A DNA stretch of 64,000 nt from Planctomycetaceae bacterium (lineage in GTDB: Bacteria > Planctomycetota > Planctomycetia > Pirellulales > Pirellulaceae): positions 40,767 through 104,766 of the forward strand of contig RECD01000155.1 in the NCBI GenBank assembly GCA_007694185.1, in the 5' to 3' direction. Below, in pieces: positions 9,415 through 20,163 of this stretch. Position 1 is the first letter of the stretch. Every line of letters begins with the position of its first letter. Made by a program: the position numbers and the translations under genes. Under the pieces are notes generated by a model. It was not told the DNA's origin, did not search any database, and saw only the letters and a list, made by a program, of their open reading frames with translations.

Positions 9415-12267
9415 TTAGGCGTTGCCGGGGCGCAGGGCCTGCAAGATCGCCTCCCGAGTCCGCTGGAAATTCGCGTTACCCGGTTCCTGGTTCAGGCAGT
9501 ATTCGACTTGCTGCAAGGCTTTGGTCAATTCGCCTTGCCGCTGGAGCGCGAGCGCCCATGCGTGTCGGTTGTTCAGATCGAAGGGGTCCCACTTGACTGC
9601 CCGTTCCAGCCATCCGAGCGCCGCCGCGGGGTTGGGGCGCGTCGATTCGAGTCGGCTGGCCAGCATCGCCCATTCGGCCCCCGCGGGCGTCTCCCAAGTC
9701 GACGCTAAGCGAGCGTTGAGCGATTCGTCCGCTCTGGCAAGTAAGTCCTCTCGCGACGTTCCCGTCAAATTCAGGTTGCTGATCGTATCGAGGATCAGTT
9801 GCGGGTCGTCCGGCAGGATTTCAGGCAGCTTCGAAACGCCGCCCAGGACGTCCAGCAACGGCCAATATCGCGACGCAAAACCGGGTTGGATCTCGAGGAC
9901 GCGGCGAACGACCGTTCTCGCTAAATTTCCCCCAGGATGGATCATGGCGACCCTGGCTACGATTTGCAGAACATCCGCGTTGCCCCGCCGCAGCAGGGTC
10001 CATTGGCGAACCAGTTCGCTCGCTGTCACCGGCAGTTCTCCGTCGATAAAGCCGGTTTCGAGCGCCTGGTAGCGGGCGATGTCGTGCAGCGGGCAGAGCA
10101 CCAACGCCGTCATGGCAAATCGCCTCGCCTCCCGAATCTGCTCGGCGGATTGACCAGGCAACAGGACGCTCTCCGGCGGCAGGCCCTGCTTGGCGGCATC
10201 GAGGTAATAGACCGCTCGCCGGGCCGCGATGGTGGCGTCCACTTTCGGATCGCCGTACTGATCGGATTCCATGCCACGGATCGCGGCTTCCCCGATCGCC
10301 GCTTCCGAACCGAGGATCGCCTTAGCCAACGCCGAATGCAGGTTCGGGTTTTGGGATTCCGCCGCCCACTCCGCCAGGGGCAAACGGGTTGCGGTGAATT
10401 CGCTTTCGGCCCAACGGATCCGCCTCAACTGTTGAATGCGATGGCGGTCGATCGACGCCTGGTACATGGTCCGATGAGCGAACGTCATCGGAACCACCAA
10501 GGCGATGCCGATCGCCACGGTGGCGACCGTCACCCCTGCCCCACCCTGGGCTTTACCGATCCGTCCCGGCCGTCGCCATGGGAATCGCTCGGCAAGCCGT
10601 GCCACGAATCGCCGCGGGCGAGGGTTCCTGGCGGGATCTGTTGAGGCCGTTGCTTGGCTCCCGAAGGCCGTCGGGAGTATCACGCCAAAGGTCACCCCGA
10701 CGAGGATCGCGAGGGTCAGGTGCAAGGCGGGCAACAGCATCCCGAAGTCAAAAAATTGGCTCACCAGTTGGGAACCGATCACGAACCAGCCGGTGACCAT
10801 CAGGGCGGTAGCTTGGGGGATGCCGCGGGCTTCAGCTAGAACGCGGAGTCGAAGGATGAAGGCGATCGTACCGAGTGCCACCAGGCCGAGTAGCCAGAGC
10901 CCCCCCTCGACCCACCACTCGACGAACAGGTTGTCAGCGTTGACGAACCAGGCCGCGCCGCTGAGTTCTTGATGCGGAAGATAAGCGTAGCGGTGGGTCC
11001 CCAAGCCGGCCCCGGTCGGTAAGTAGTGGCGGGCCGCGACTAAGGCGTCTGACCAGTGATTCAGCCGCCCTGTCGCCGAGCTTCCCGAATCGACGATCGT
11101 GCTCAACCGCTCGCCAACCGCTTGGATCATCCCCAGCGAATGGAGCAGTGCCACGGCGGCTCCGACTAACGCCAAGGTCGCTAGCGGCAGCAAGGCCCTG
11201 GAACCCCACCTGCCGGACATCAGGCCGCTGAGCAGCAGGCCGCCAACGACGGCCAACGCCCCCCCACGCGACTGAGTCGCCAAAATACCCGATAAACTGA
11301 GGATGCCGAGCAGCAGACTGATGACCGTCAGCGGGTCGATCTGGAGGATCGCCGACCGCACCGCGGTCAAGGCCTGGCCATTTTTACCCCCGTTCGGCTG
11401 ATCGCTATCCGCTCCTAACGCGTCGTAACCGCTGCCGCCGAATCGGCTCCGCGCCGCGTGCCGCTGGACCGCATAGACCAGCAGGCCGATCGAGGCGGCG
11501 AGCGTTAGGTTCAAATAGCCGGCCGCGTTGTTGCGACAGACAAATGGGCCGAAGGGGGCGGCCAATGCGGCTTGGGCGGTGATCACCATGTCGCTGAAAC
11601 CACCGGCCGAGACCCGCACCTTGTCCGAAATTCCCAGAAAGGCGATCCCTCCGCCACAGGCCGCGATCGAAAACAGGGTGGCAACCACAGCCCGCCGCGA
11701 ACGGATCAGCAGCGCGGCGAAAAGGCTGCAAGCGGCGAAGGTCGCCGGGCCGGTCATCGCCTCCCGCGTGAGGTCGGCGGAAAGGCTCAGCGGGTGGTCG
11801 CCGCGGGCGATCGTGCCGGCCAACCCGGGGGCGTCGAGCAACCGCTCGCGGAACTCCCCCGGAATCCAGCTTTCATAGATATTTGCTGACCCGGGGGACA
11901 ATAGCCGTGCCCAGGTCGGGGAGCGGGGGACGGTTTGAAGCCAGGCGATGCCCCAGGCGACGAGTGCGAGGCAGGGGATGACCAGCATGCCGAGCGAACC
12001 GGCGTCCGGCCCCGATCGACGCAATGTGAGCCAGCCGATCGGCAGGACGACCACCCCGATGGCCGCCAACACGCTTACCTCCAACCATTGACTCCAGGCC
12101 AGCACGCCGCCGTAATCCCACGCCATGTAAAGCGACAACAGGATCAACGCCCCGCCGCCGACTCCACGCAAGGCCGATTCGGCCCACTCCGCGAATGGTC
12201 GAGTAGGCTGGTGACCCGTGCCCGCCGGCAGAGCCGCTCCGCCCCTCGGCTCCCGATTCAAAAGCAT
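9415..12267 (-). CDS. O-antigen ligase/polymerase-like membrane protein with C-terminal TPR-like region
   Basis: Many TM helices, Wzy_C-like loop ATGRLNHWSDALVAARHYLPTGAGLGTHRYAYLPHQ; soluble tail with WLERAVKWDPFDLNNRHAWALALQRQGELTKALQQVEYCLNQEPGNANF. Confidence 0.82.
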   Translation of the reverse strand: MLLNREPRGGAALPAGTGHQPTRPFAEWAESALRGVGGGALILLSLYMAWDYGGVLAWSQWLEVSVLAAIGVVVLPIGWLTLRRSGPDAGSLGMLVIPCLALVAWGIAWLQTVPRSPTWARLLSPGSANIYESWIPGEFRERLLDAPGLAGTIARGDHPLSLSADLTREAMTGPATFAACSLFAALLIRSRRAVVATLFSIAACGGGIAFLGISDKVRVSAGGFSDMVITAQAALAAPFGPFVCRNNAAGYLNLTLAASIGLLVYAVQRHAARSRFGGSGYDALGADSDQPNGGKNGQALTAVRSAILQIDPLTVISLLLGILSLSGILATQSRGGALAVVGGLLLSGLMSGRWGSRALLPLATLALVGAAVALLHSLGMIQAVGERLSTIVDSGSSATGRLNHWSDALVAARHYLPTGAGLGTHRYAYLPHQELSGAAWFVNADNLFVEWWVEGGLWLLGLVALGTIAFILRLRVLAEARGIPQATALMVTGWFVIGSQLVSQFFDFGMLLPALHLTLAILVGVTFGVILPTAFGSQATASTDPARNPRPRRFVARLAERFPWRRPGRIGKAQGGAGVTVATVAIGIALVVPMTFAHRTMYQASIDRHRIQQLRRIRWAESEFTATRLPLAEWAAESQNPNLHSALAKAILGSEAAIGEAAIRGMESDQYGDPKVDATIAARRAVYYLDAAKQGLPPESVLLPGQSAEQIREARRFAMTALVLCPLHDIARYQALETGFIDGELPVTASELVRQWTLLRRGNADVLQIVARVAMIHPGGNLARTVVRRVLEIQPGFASRYWPLLDVLGGVSKLPEILPDDPQLILDTISNLNLTGTSREDLLARADESLNARLASTWETPAGAEWAMLASRLESTRPNPAAALGWLERAVKWDPFDLNNRHAWALALQRQGELTKALQQVEYCLNQEPGNANFQRTREAILQALRPGNA

Positions 12268-12311
12268 GCTGACTTCTCCGCTACTCTTCTTCCGCGTTGT
12301 GAGCGTTCCGC

Positions 12312-12346
12312 TTTGGCCACGTTCGAACTTTGGCCAAGTCCGAACG
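12312..12346. promoter_or_regulatory. Tandem 17-bp direct repeat that also forms an imperfect palindrome; candidate operator
   Basis: 12312-12328 TTTGGCCACGTTCGAAC and 12329-12345 TTTGGCCAAGTCCGAAC (15/17 identical, directly adjacent). 12320-12346 CGTTCGAACTTTGGCCAAGTCCGAACG is an odd palindrome with 11 of 13 paired positions. It lies in the divergent ligase/xylA intergenic region. Confidence 0.45.
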
Positions 12347-12488
12347 ATTCGCTGTGGCCCTGTTGTGAACGACTGCCCCGAAAACGATACTGACGGGCCT
12401 CGTTCGTTCGCTTTTCTCTGGCCGATACCCGTTCATCGTCCAGTCCACTTCGTTCCCGATCTACCCGCCTTGCAGCGCCGGAATCATC

Positions 12489-13808
12489 ATGACCGCTTTT
12501 CCTGAAATCCCCCGAATCGAGTACGAAGGCCCCGACAGCGACAACCCGCTGGCCTTCCGTTGGTACAACCCCGATGAACTGGTCGAGGGGAAATCGATGC
12601 GTGACCAGTTGCGGTTTTCGATTGTCTACTGGCACACCTTTCGTGGTACCGGTAGCGACCCGTTCGGTCCCGGTACGGCTCTGCGTCCCTGGGAAGACGG
12701 CACCGACAGCGTCGATAACGCCTGCCGCCGGGCCCGTGTCGCCTTCGAGCTGTTCGAAAAGCTACAAGCCCCGTTTTACGCGTTCCACGATCGCGATGTC
12801 GCCCCCGAAGGTGCCAGCCTACGTGAATCCAACGATAATCTCGATGCCGTCGCCGATGTGCTGCTGGAAGAACAAAAACGCTCCGGCGTCAAACTCCTGT
12901 GGGGAACGGCGAACCTGTTCAGCAACCCTCGGTTCATGCACGGGGCCGCGACCAGTTGCAACGCCGACGTCTTCGCCTACGCCGCCGCCCAGGTGAAGAA
13001 GGCGATCGAGGTCACCCATCGCCTGGGTGGCGAAAATTACGTCTTCTGGGGCGGCAGGGAGGGCTATCAAAACCTCTACAACACCGACATGAAGCGGGAA
13101 CTCGATCACCTGGCGAAGTTCTTTCACATGGCGATCGACCACGCCAAGCAGATCGGTTTCACCGGACCGTTCCTGATCGAGCCCAAGCCGAAAGAGCCGA
13201 CGAAGCACCAGTACGACAGCGACGCGGCGGCTTGCTTGAACTTCTTGCGGCAATACGACCTGCTGGATCACTTCAAGCTCAACCTCGAGACCAATCATGC
13301 TACCCTGGCTGGCCACACGATGATGCACGAGCTCGATTACGCCGGCATCCAAGGGGCATTGGGCAGCATCGATGCCAATACCGGCGACCTGTTGCTGGGT
13401 TGGGATACCGACCAATTCGCGACCGACTACTACCTGACGACCCAGGTCATGTTGACGATCCTCAAGCACGGCGGGCTGGCGTCCGGTGGGGTCAATTTTG
13501 ACGCCAAGGTACGCCGCGAATCGTTCGAGCCGATCGACCTGTTTTACGCCCACATCGGTTCGATGGATGCCTTCGCCAAAGGGCTGAAGATCGCCGCCGC
13601 GATCCGCGCCGACAACGCGTTGGACGGGTTCATCGCCCGGCGCTACGCGAGTTGGGATACAGGCGTCGGCGCTGAGATCGAGGCGGGGCGAGCCGGCTTC
13701 GCCGACCTGGAAAAGTACATGCTGGAAAAGGGCGAGGCGGACGCCAACGTCAGCGGCCGTCAAGAACGGCTCGAGGCCGTCGTCAATCGCTACCTCGATC
13801 GGCTCTGA
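12489..13808 (+). CDS. xylA: Xylose isomerase
   Basis: Full-length 439 aa: [89 protein letters not shown]. Confidence 0.96.
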   Translation: MTAFPEIPRIEYEGPDSDNPLAFRWYNPDELVEGKSMRDQLRFSIVYWHTFRGTGSDPFGPGTALRPWEDGTDSVDNACRRARVAFELFEKLQAPFYAFHDRDVAPEGASLRESNDNLDAVADVLLEEQKRSGVKLLWGTANLFSNPRFMHGAATSCNADVFAYAAAQVKKAIEVTHRLGGENYVFWGGREGYQNLYNTDMKRELDHLAKFFHMAIDHAKQIGFTGPFLIEPKPKEPTKHQYDSDAAACLNFLRQYDLLDHFKLNLETNHATLAGHTMMHELDYAGIQGALGSIDANTGDLLLGWDTDQFATDYYLTTQVMLTILKHGGLASGGVNFDAKVRRESFEPIDLFYAHIGSMDAFAKGLKIAAAIRADNALDGFIARRYASWDTGVGAEIEAGRAGFADLEKYMLEKGEADANVSGRQERLEAVVNRYLDRL

Positions 13809-13809
13809 T

Positions 13810-13828
13810 CCGGCGGTTTTGTCGCCGG
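13810..13828 (+). terminator. Hairpin at xylA 3' end, between convergent xylA and ilvD
   Basis: CCGGCG-gttttgt-CGCCGG (6-bp perfect stem, 7-nt loop) directly after the xylA stop; no clear T-run. Confidence 0.3.
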
Positions 13829-13971
13829 GCGATCAAGCGGCCGACGGAGCGGCCGATCGCGGGGGCGTACCTGACGGGTCGGAACGGTGGCCACGACGCA
13901 CCCGCACCGGTGCAACTTGGGTCAGCGGCCACGTGATCGGAGCGAGATCGTCGCGGTCGCCCGTCACCCGT

Positions 13972-15666
13972 TCATTCGTCAGTGACGCAACCTTCGCTGG
14001 CGCTTTTTACGTTTTTGATGTACTTGTACAACGTCCCACGGGTCGCCTTAAGCGGCGGTGCGGTCCAAGCCGCTCGCCGCTGCTCCAACTCCTCTTCGTC
14101 CACCTCGACGTCGAGCGAATTGGTTTCGGCGTTGATCGTGATCCGATCCCCGTCCCGAACCAAGGCGATCGGCCCGCCCGTTTGGGCTTCCGGCGTGATG
14201 TGCCCGACGATGAACCCGTGGGAACCGCCACTGAATCGGCCGTCGGTCAGCAGCGCGACGTCCGACCCCAGGCCGGCTCCCATGATGGCGCTGGTCGGCG
14301 TCAGCATTTCGGGCATGCCCGGGCCGCCCTTGGGGCCTTCGTAGCGAATGATGACGACGTCACCCTTGACGATGCGGTTCGCTTCCAACGCGGACAGCAT
14401 TTCCTCTTCGCTGTCGAAAACCTTGGCCGGGCCGCTGAACAGCAGCCCTTCCTTCCCGGTGATCTTGGCGACCGCGCCGTCCGGGGCGAGCGAGCCACGA
14501 AGGATCCGAATGTGCCCCGTTTTCTTGATCGGCGCCATCACGGAGTGAACGACCTTCTGGCCCGCCTTCAAACCGGGCAGATCGGCGACGTTTTCGGCCA
14601 AGGTCTTGCCGGTGACCGTGATGCAAGATCCGTCCAGCATCCCCTCTTCCAGCAGGTAACGGATTACCGCGGGTGTGCCCCCGACGCCATGCAAGTCTTC
14701 TTGGACGAACCGGCCGCTCGGCTTGAGGTCCGCCAGCATGGGGATCCGGTCGCTGATGCTCTGGAAATCGTCGATTCCCAAGTCCACGTCGACGCTACGG
14801 GCCATCGCGATCAGGTGCAAAACCGCATTCGTGCTGCCGCCCAAAGCCATCACCACGACCATCGCGTTTTCGAAAGCCGCGCGGGTCATGATGTCGCGAG
14901 GCTTGAGGTCCAGTCGTAGCAATTCGGCGATCGCGTGGCCGGCCTGGCGGCACTCTTCGTGCTTGCCCGGGGCCTCCGCCGGCAGGGTCGCGGAATACGG
15001 TAGCGACATGCCGAGAGCCTCGATCGCCGATGCCATCGTGTTCGCCGTGTACATCCCGCCACAGGCCCCTGCCCCCGGGCAACTGTGTCGGACGATCGCG
15101 GCCCGTTCCTCTTCGCTGATCTGGCCCGAGATGAACTGACCGTAACACTGGAACGCGCTGACGATGTCCAGCGTCTGGTCTCGGTGATGCCCCGGTTTGA
15201 TCGTCCCGCCGTAAACCATCAAGGCCGGGCGATTCAATCGTCCCATCGCAATCAGGCATCCGGGCATGTTCTTGTCGCAACCCGGGATCGCGATCAAGCC
15301 GTCGTACCACTGAGCGGCCATGATCGTTTCGATCGAATCGGCGATCAGGTCTCGGCTTTGCAGGCTGTAACTCATCCCCTCGGTGCCCATCGAGATCCCG
15401 TCCGAGACGCCGATCGTGTTGAACCGCATGCCGATCAGGCCCGCTTCCTTGACCCCTTGCTTGACATGCGCGGCCAAGTCCAGCAGGTGCATGTTGCACG
15501 GGTTGCCTTCGTACCAAACGCTGGCGATCCCGACCTGCGCTTTGTTCATGTCCTCAGGACTCAGCCCCGTCGCGTAGAGCATCGCTTGCGAAGCGCCTTG
15601 GCTTTTAGGTTGCGTGATGCGACGGCTGTAACGGTTGAGTTCGGGCATGGGGCTACGATCGGACAT
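13972..15666 (-). CDS. ilvD: Dihydroxy-acid dehydratase
   Basis: [92 protein letters not shown]. Start proposed at 15666 or 15651. Confidence 0.95.
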   Translation of the reverse strand: MSDRSPMPELNRYSRRITQPKSQGASQAMLYATGLSPEDMNKAQVGIASVWYEGNPCNMHLLDLAAHVKQGVKEAGLIGMRFNTIGVSDGISMGTEGMSYSLQSRDLIADSIETIMAAQWYDGLIAIPGCDKNMPGCLIAMGRLNRPALMVYGGTIKPGHHRDQTLDIVSAFQCYGQFISGQISEEERAAIVRHSCPGAGACGGMYTANTMASAIEALGMSLPYSATLPAEAPGKHEECRQAGHAIAELLRLDLKPRDIMTRAAFENAMVVVMALGGSTNAVLHLIAMARSVDVDLGIDDFQSISDRIPMLADLKPSGRFVQEDLHGVGGTPAVIRYLLEEGMLDGSCITVTGKTLAENVADLPGLKAGQKVVHSVMAPIKKTGHIRILRGSLAPDGAVAKITGKEGLLFSGPAKVFDSEEEMLSALEANRIVKGDVVIIRYEGPKGGPGMPEMLTPTSAIMGAGLGSDVALLTDGRFSGGSHGFIVGHITPEAQTGGPIALVRDGDRITINAETNSLDVEVDEEELEQRRAAWTAPPLKATRGTLYKYIKNVKSASEGCVTDE

Positions 15667-15961
15667 GGGGCTACGAAGTGGGAGGAGCGGTGGTGGTGGG
15701 CTGACGACCGGCTTGAGGGCCGAGTGTAGGTTGTGGGAGGCCCCGCGAGGCGCCGTCCGCCGACAGCAGAACAGTGTGATTCGGATTTCGGTTTCTGGCA
15801 ACGCCAGAACCGACGCCCGGCGATCCTCGTTCCGTCATTCAGTCAGCTTGCCACTTGCGCAGAATTCGCCACACTAGAGCGGCGGACCGGAGGTCCGCGG
15901 CGGAAGGTCGTTTTCAGATCGAATCCCAGTCACTTTTCTTCTATCCGAAGAGGTTGTTGCC

Positions 15962-16747
15962 GTGGCCATCAGCGTCGCTCAGGCTCGCCAAATCTGTACC
16001 CAGGCCGAACTCGACTTGGTGCTCAAGAGCACCACCCGACAAATCGGCTCTCTGGATGCCAAACAACTCCGCGCCGCGATCCGTCGCTCGCGAACGCTTC
16101 GTGATAAATGGAGAGACCTGAAACACGAGCAGAGGCGTGGCACCAAAATCGATAACCCCGAAAAGCTCGAGTCGGCTAACCTCCGCAGCAAGCAGAAGGC
16201 GGAGCTGTTCGACGAGGCGCTCACTCGATTCGAGAAGCGTTTGTCCAAGCTGGAACCGCAGCCCGGCAAAGAATCGACCGGAACGAAGCGGGTCACCAAA
16301 CCGAAGCGGTCTGCCGAGCATCGCCAAAGCCGGGCAGAGGTTCGCGGCAAGCTGGCCGAGAAAACCGAAATGTTGAACGCACCCGAGCCGGCTGCCAAGA
16401 CGAAGAAGAAGTCGGCGACCAAAGCGGCTCCTGCGGCGAAGGCCAAACCCGCCGCCAAGAAAGCATCGGCCACACGGAAACCGCCCAAGCGAAAGACTCC
16501 TCCCAAACGAGATGCCCCGCCCCCCGTCAACCCGGTGGCACCGACGGAAGGCTTGGCCGCAGCTGCCATGGCCGCCGGTCGTCCCCCCGTTGGCGGCGAC
16601 TCGCTCTCCTCGGCCGACAAGAAACGGAATCTGAAGGCCACCACCGCCGCCAAGGCGAGGCGGGTCAGCCGTAGCGGTGCGACCCGAATCCAAGGGCACG
16701 TCTCCTCCCAAGGCCGACGCAATCAGGCCAAACGCGGCAACCGCTGA
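15962..16747 (+). CDS. Basic Lys/Ala/Pro-rich protein; histone H1-like C-terminal half, unknown function
   Basis: N-terminal helical region (MAISVAQARQICTQAELDLVLKSTTRQIGSLDAKQLRAAIRRSRTLRDKWRDL), then AAKTKKKSATKAAPAAKAKPAAKKASATRKPPKRKTPPKRDAPPP. Confidence 0.75.
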   Translation: MAISVAQARQICTQAELDLVLKSTTRQIGSLDAKQLRAAIRRSRTLRDKWRDLKHEQRRGTKIDNPEKLESANLRSKQKAELFDEALTRFEKRLSKLEPQPGKESTGTKRVTKPKRSAEHRQSRAEVRGKLAEKTEMLNAPEPAAKTKKKSATKAAPAAKAKPAAKKASATRKPPKRKTPPKRDAPPPVNPVAPTEGLAAAAMAAGRPPVGGDSLSSADKKRNLKATTAAKARRVSRSGATRIQGHVSSQGRRNQAKRGNR

Positions 16748-16788
16748 TCAGGCCGTTTCGATGCGATTCGGTCTTCCCTCGGCTCGAA

Positions 16789-16817
16789 GGCGTCTCATCC
16801 CGGGCGGGTGAGACGCC
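16789..16817. terminator. Perfect 9-bp hairpin at the convergent gene junction
   Basis: GGCGTCTCA (16789-16797) / TGAGACGCC (16809-16817), 11-nt loop. It contains the stop codon of the minus-strand GT4 gene. No T-run on either side. Confidence 0.45.
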
Positions 16818-17991
16818 GGGTCGCTTGCTGGTGTAGTTGGCGGTACAGCGACGCATGAGCCGCAACCATTCGGTCGACGTCGAATTGTTCCGCGATTTTT
16901 CGACGAGCCGCTGAGCCCAACCGTTGCGCCAACTCGGCGTCGGTCAGCAATCTTTGCGTCTGACGGGCGAAATCGGCGCGGTCACCGACGGTCACCAACA
17001 GGCCGGTTTGCTCTGCCGTCACAAGGTCGCGATTCCCCGGAATGTTCGACGCCACAACGGGCAGGCCGACCTGCATCGCTTCGATCAACGCGTTGCTCTG
17101 GCCCTCGTATTCGCTGCCGATCCAGAACACATCGGCGTGTGGCAGCAATTCCGAAACGTCGTCGCGGTGCCCCGCAAACCGCACATGCTCGGGATGAGAA
17201 ACCGCGTCGCGATGCCGCAACAACTCGTCCGCTTGGGGCCCGTCCCCGATGATGACCAGCGTGCAGTCCTGGCGGAGCGTGGCGAGCAGTTCGGCCGACC
17301 AGATCAGGTCGCGATAGCGTTTTTGTGGCCACAGCCGACCGATCGCGAGGATCAACCGCCGCGACGGGTCGACGTCGAGCCGAGCAAACGCTTCCTCTCG
17401 GGTGATCTCTTGCGTCTGCCGCAGCGGGATTCCATTGGGGATCAAGGTGAAGCGATCGGCCGGGATCCCGTGCGCCGCGTAAAAGTCTCGGACACCGGGG
17501 CTGTTGGTCGTCAGACCGGCGGTTCCGGCCGCCAAAAACCGGTCGATCGCGAATTGCGACTTGGTTTTCCACAGGTCCACACAACGTTCACTTCCCAAAA
17601 TGACCGGCACCCGGGCTAGCCTCGCAGCCGCCCGACCATAAGCGTTGGCGGCGAATAGCCAGGTGTGGACGACCCCGGGGGCTAACCGCTTCAACGCCCG
17701 ACGCAGACGCCAGAACGATCGGGGGTCGGCACGAAAACGCTTGCCGATCACCCGATGCTCGATCTCATGCTCAACCAGAAACGACCGCATCGGTCCGTCG
17801 CGGGTTAGCACGATGACCGAGGGGACGATGCCATGCCGCGGCAACCCGGCTGCCAGCAGGCAGAGTTGCTTTTCCGCACCGCCCCGATCGAGCGACGGGA
17901 TGATCAGGGCAACCCGCAATTCGGGACCGTCTGGTTCTGCGACTCGCTCACCTCCTGCGTTATCGTCCGACCCAATTAACCTGCTCTGCAT
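16795..17991 (-). CDS. Glycosyltransferase family 4
   Basis: LRVALIIPSLDRGGAEKQLCLLAAGLPRHG...LAIGRLWPQKRYRDLI...VIIGDGPQADELL...FWIGSEYEGQSNALIEAMQVGLPVVASNIPGNRDLV. Start set at MQSRLIG (17991). Confidence 0.9.
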   Translation of the reverse strand: MQSRLIGSDDNAGGERVAEPDGPELRVALIIPSLDRGGAEKQLCLLAAGLPRHGIVPSVIVLTRDGPMRSFLVEHEIEHRVIGKRFRADPRSFWRLRRALKRLAPGVVHTWLFAANAYGRAAARLARVPVILGSERCVDLWKTKSQFAIDRFLAAGTAGLTTNSPGVRDFYAAHGIPADRFTLIPNGIPLRQTQEITREEAFARLDVDPSRRLILAIGRLWPQKRYRDLIWSAELLATLRQDCTLVIIGDGPQADELLRHRDAVSHPEHVRFAGHRDDVSELLPHADVFWIGSEYEGQSNALIEAMQVGLPVVASNIPGNRDLVTAEQTGLLVTVGDRADFARQTQRLLTDAELAQRLGSAARRKIAEQFDVDRMVAAHASLYRQLHQQATRRLTRPG

Positions 17992-18011
17992 AAAAAACCT
18001 GAACTGCGAAA

Positions 18012-19385
18012 CTAAAAGAACGGTCGTCGCGCCGCCGATGGGGGCCTGGCCGCGGCGACTCCTCCGGACAGCGGGCTTGCCGCCTGAGAGTTGCCCGATT
18101 CGGAACCTGGTGGCCTGCCGCCGGTTGAGTTGGGGGCCGTCGGCGACCGGGTTCCCACTCCACCAAAACTCGATTCGTCCGCGGCCCGTACCAGTCCGTC
18201 GATCAGCCTCATGAATTCCGTGACCGTCTGTTGGTAGGGGCGTTGCGTAAGCCATGCCCGACGCAATTGCCGAGCCTCCTCCCGGCGGCCGTCCCGGTCG
18301 ATCAGACAAGACTGAATGGCGGTCCGAAGTTGATCGACTTTGCCCGGTGCGAACCAGAGGACGCCCCGTTCCCTACCGGCAAAAAAAGCGCGCATGTCCG
18401 GCCCGTCAGCCACGACCAAAGGGATTCCTGCCCCGACGGCCGTGGGCAACAAATCTTCCAACCCGTCCGCCAAGGAGGGCAGGACCAAGATGTCAGCGAC
18501 GCGAAAAACGTCTTCCCAATCGACGAACGTTCCCGGCATGGCGACCTGCTGCCGCACGCCCTGCTGACGAAAATAATGGTGCAGGGTGTCCCGTAGCGGC
18601 CCGTCGCCGACCAGCCACAACCGCAAGTCTCCCCACCGTTCGGCCAGCGATACAAAGGCTCGGGATAGCGGTAACATCCCGCCTTCGGTGCCCATCCGCC
18701 CGCAAGCCAGGATGACCAGCGTGTCATGCTCCACAGCGAGATCGGCGTTGGCTTGAGCCAAGCAGCGTGCCGACTGCGTCCGTGCCCCGGACGAGCCGCC
18801 GGGTTCACCGCCGCCGTCACCGCTCGTCACGCTGGCGGATACACCGATATCGATCCGCCGCAAACGCCCCGCGGGGACTCCCAGCCCGAGCAATTCCCGC
18901 TGAGCGGATGCCCACGAAACGATGATCCCGTCCGCTCGGTTCAACTCGCCGAGCAGTTTTCGCGGTCCCCACGCGGCGGACCAGATCGCGTGGTCGGCAG
19001 CCTCACCCGTCCCCGAATGCCAAAGCAATTTGCGGATTCGGTCGCTCCCTGCCGCTCGGGTGAGCGAACTCCATTCTTCACCCAGTCCGGTACACAACCA
19101 GATGTCATGATCACGCCCGTCGGTTTCGAACCACTCCCGCACCTGTCGGGCGTAGCGTCTGGCTGCCCAAGTCCCACGCGGTGCGATCAATGGCCGATGG
19201 ATGACCAGTTCGCGATGTGTCAAACGCTCGGACCAGTCCGCCGAAAAGCGGGGTGTCCAGACCTCCAGACGCATGCCGGCACGACGGAGGGCGTCCGCCA
19301 ACCGCAGGTCGCGGCAGGCTGAGTCGATCATCAGGTGCGGCCAGTAATGACGACTGACCATCAAGATCCGAGGGGATTCGATCAC
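18012..19385 (-). CDS. Glycosyltransferase family 4
   Basis: RILMVSRHYWPHLMIDSACRDLRLADALRRAGMRLEVWTPRF...VILACGRMGTEGGMLPLSRAFVSLAERWGDLRLWLVGDGPLRDTLHHYF...ILVLPSLADGLEDLLPTAVGAGIPLVVAD. Confidence 0.88.
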   Translation of the reverse strand: MIESPRILMVSRHYWPHLMIDSACRDLRLADALRRAGMRLEVWTPRFSADWSERLTHRELVIHRPLIAPRGTWAARRYARQVREWFETDGRDHDIWLCTGLGEEWSSLTRAAGSDRIRKLLWHSGTGEAADHAIWSAAWGPRKLLGELNRADGIIVSWASAQRELLGLGVPAGRLRRIDIGVSASVTSGDGGGEPGGSSGARTQSARCLAQANADLAVEHDTLVILACGRMGTEGGMLPLSRAFVSLAERWGDLRLWLVGDGPLRDTLHHYFRQQGVRQQVAMPGTFVDWEDVFRVADILVLPSLADGLEDLLPTAVGAGIPLVVADGPDMRAFFAGRERGVLWFAPGKVDQLRTAIQSCLIDRDGRREEARQLRRAWLTQRPYQQTVTEFMRLIDGLVRAADESSFGGVGTRSPTAPNSTGGRPPGSESGNSQAASPLSGGVAAARPPSAARRPFF

Positions 19386-19426
19386 GCTTCATCCGATCCG
19401 GTCAGCCGACCCAAGCCGATTCTGGT

Positions 19427-19954
19427 TCACGCCATCGACTCCAAATCACTCGGCTCCAAGACGCCCAAAAAGGGTAGGTTGCGAAAGTGGTCTCGGTAAT
19501 CCAATCCGTAGCCGACGACGAACTCGTCGGGAATTTCAAAGGCGGCAAAATCTGGCCGCAGGTCGACTTCGACCGAACGGATTTTCTTCAAGAGCACCGC
19601 CGAACGCACCGAGTTCGCCCCCAGGCCGCGAATCTCGTCATGTAGCCGATCCAACGTCTTTCCCGTGTCAAAAATGTCGTCAACCAACATCACGTCGCGC
19701 CCGAAGACATCGATCATCATCCGCCGATCAACATGCAGTTCCCCGGATGCCATCCCCTCACGATAACTGCTGGCTTGCACAACCCCCACTCGCAGCGGCA
19801 TCGAAAGCAAACGGATCAGGTCGGCGAACAGGACGAGTGAACCGGTCATCACCGCGATCACCGTCAACGGTGACACGCCGTAAAAATCGTCGATCGATTT
19901 CGCCAATCGCTCGACACCGATTCGCAATTCCTGCTCACTCAACAAGGTTTTCAT
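19427..19954 (-). CDS. hpt: Hypoxanthine phosphoribosyltransferase
   Basis: VIAVMTGSLVLFADLIRLL...VQASSYREG...RDVMLVDDIFDTGKTLDRLHDEI...DEFVVGYGLDYRDHFRNLPFLGVL. Start moved to MKTLLSEQEL (19954). Confidence 0.93.
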   Translation of the reverse strand: MKTLLSEQELRIGVERLAKSIDDFYGVSPLTVIAVMTGSLVLFADLIRLLSMPLRVGVVQASSYREGMASGELHVDRRMMIDVFGRDVMLVDDIFDTGKTLDRLHDEIRGLGANSVRSAVLLKKIRSVEVDLRPDFAAFEIPDEFVVGYGLDYRDHFRNLPFLGVLEPSDLESMA

Positions 19955-20163
19955 CGACTGCCTGGCTGTGCCCTGGGGTGATCGGCCCGGGCCCCGCCAC
20001 CGGTTGTTCAAAGGGACCCTGGCCTTCAGTCTGCCAAACAACGAGTTTTCTTAACAGATCAACCGCCCCCGCTGCCGATAACCAGCATATCGGTAGACGC
20101 TCGCCGCGGGGGCAACGCCGCCTGCCCCCTGAGCATTTTTCCTGACGGACCTGCGGATCGTAG

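Noticed and set aside
12819-13763. Minus ORF of 314 aa antisense to xylA
   Set aside because: The plus strand encodes a textbook xylose isomerase; the antisense frame has no family features.
13819-14919. Plus ORF of 366 aa antisense to ilvD
   Set aside because: IlvD on the minus strand is unambiguous; the plus frame is a shadow ORF.
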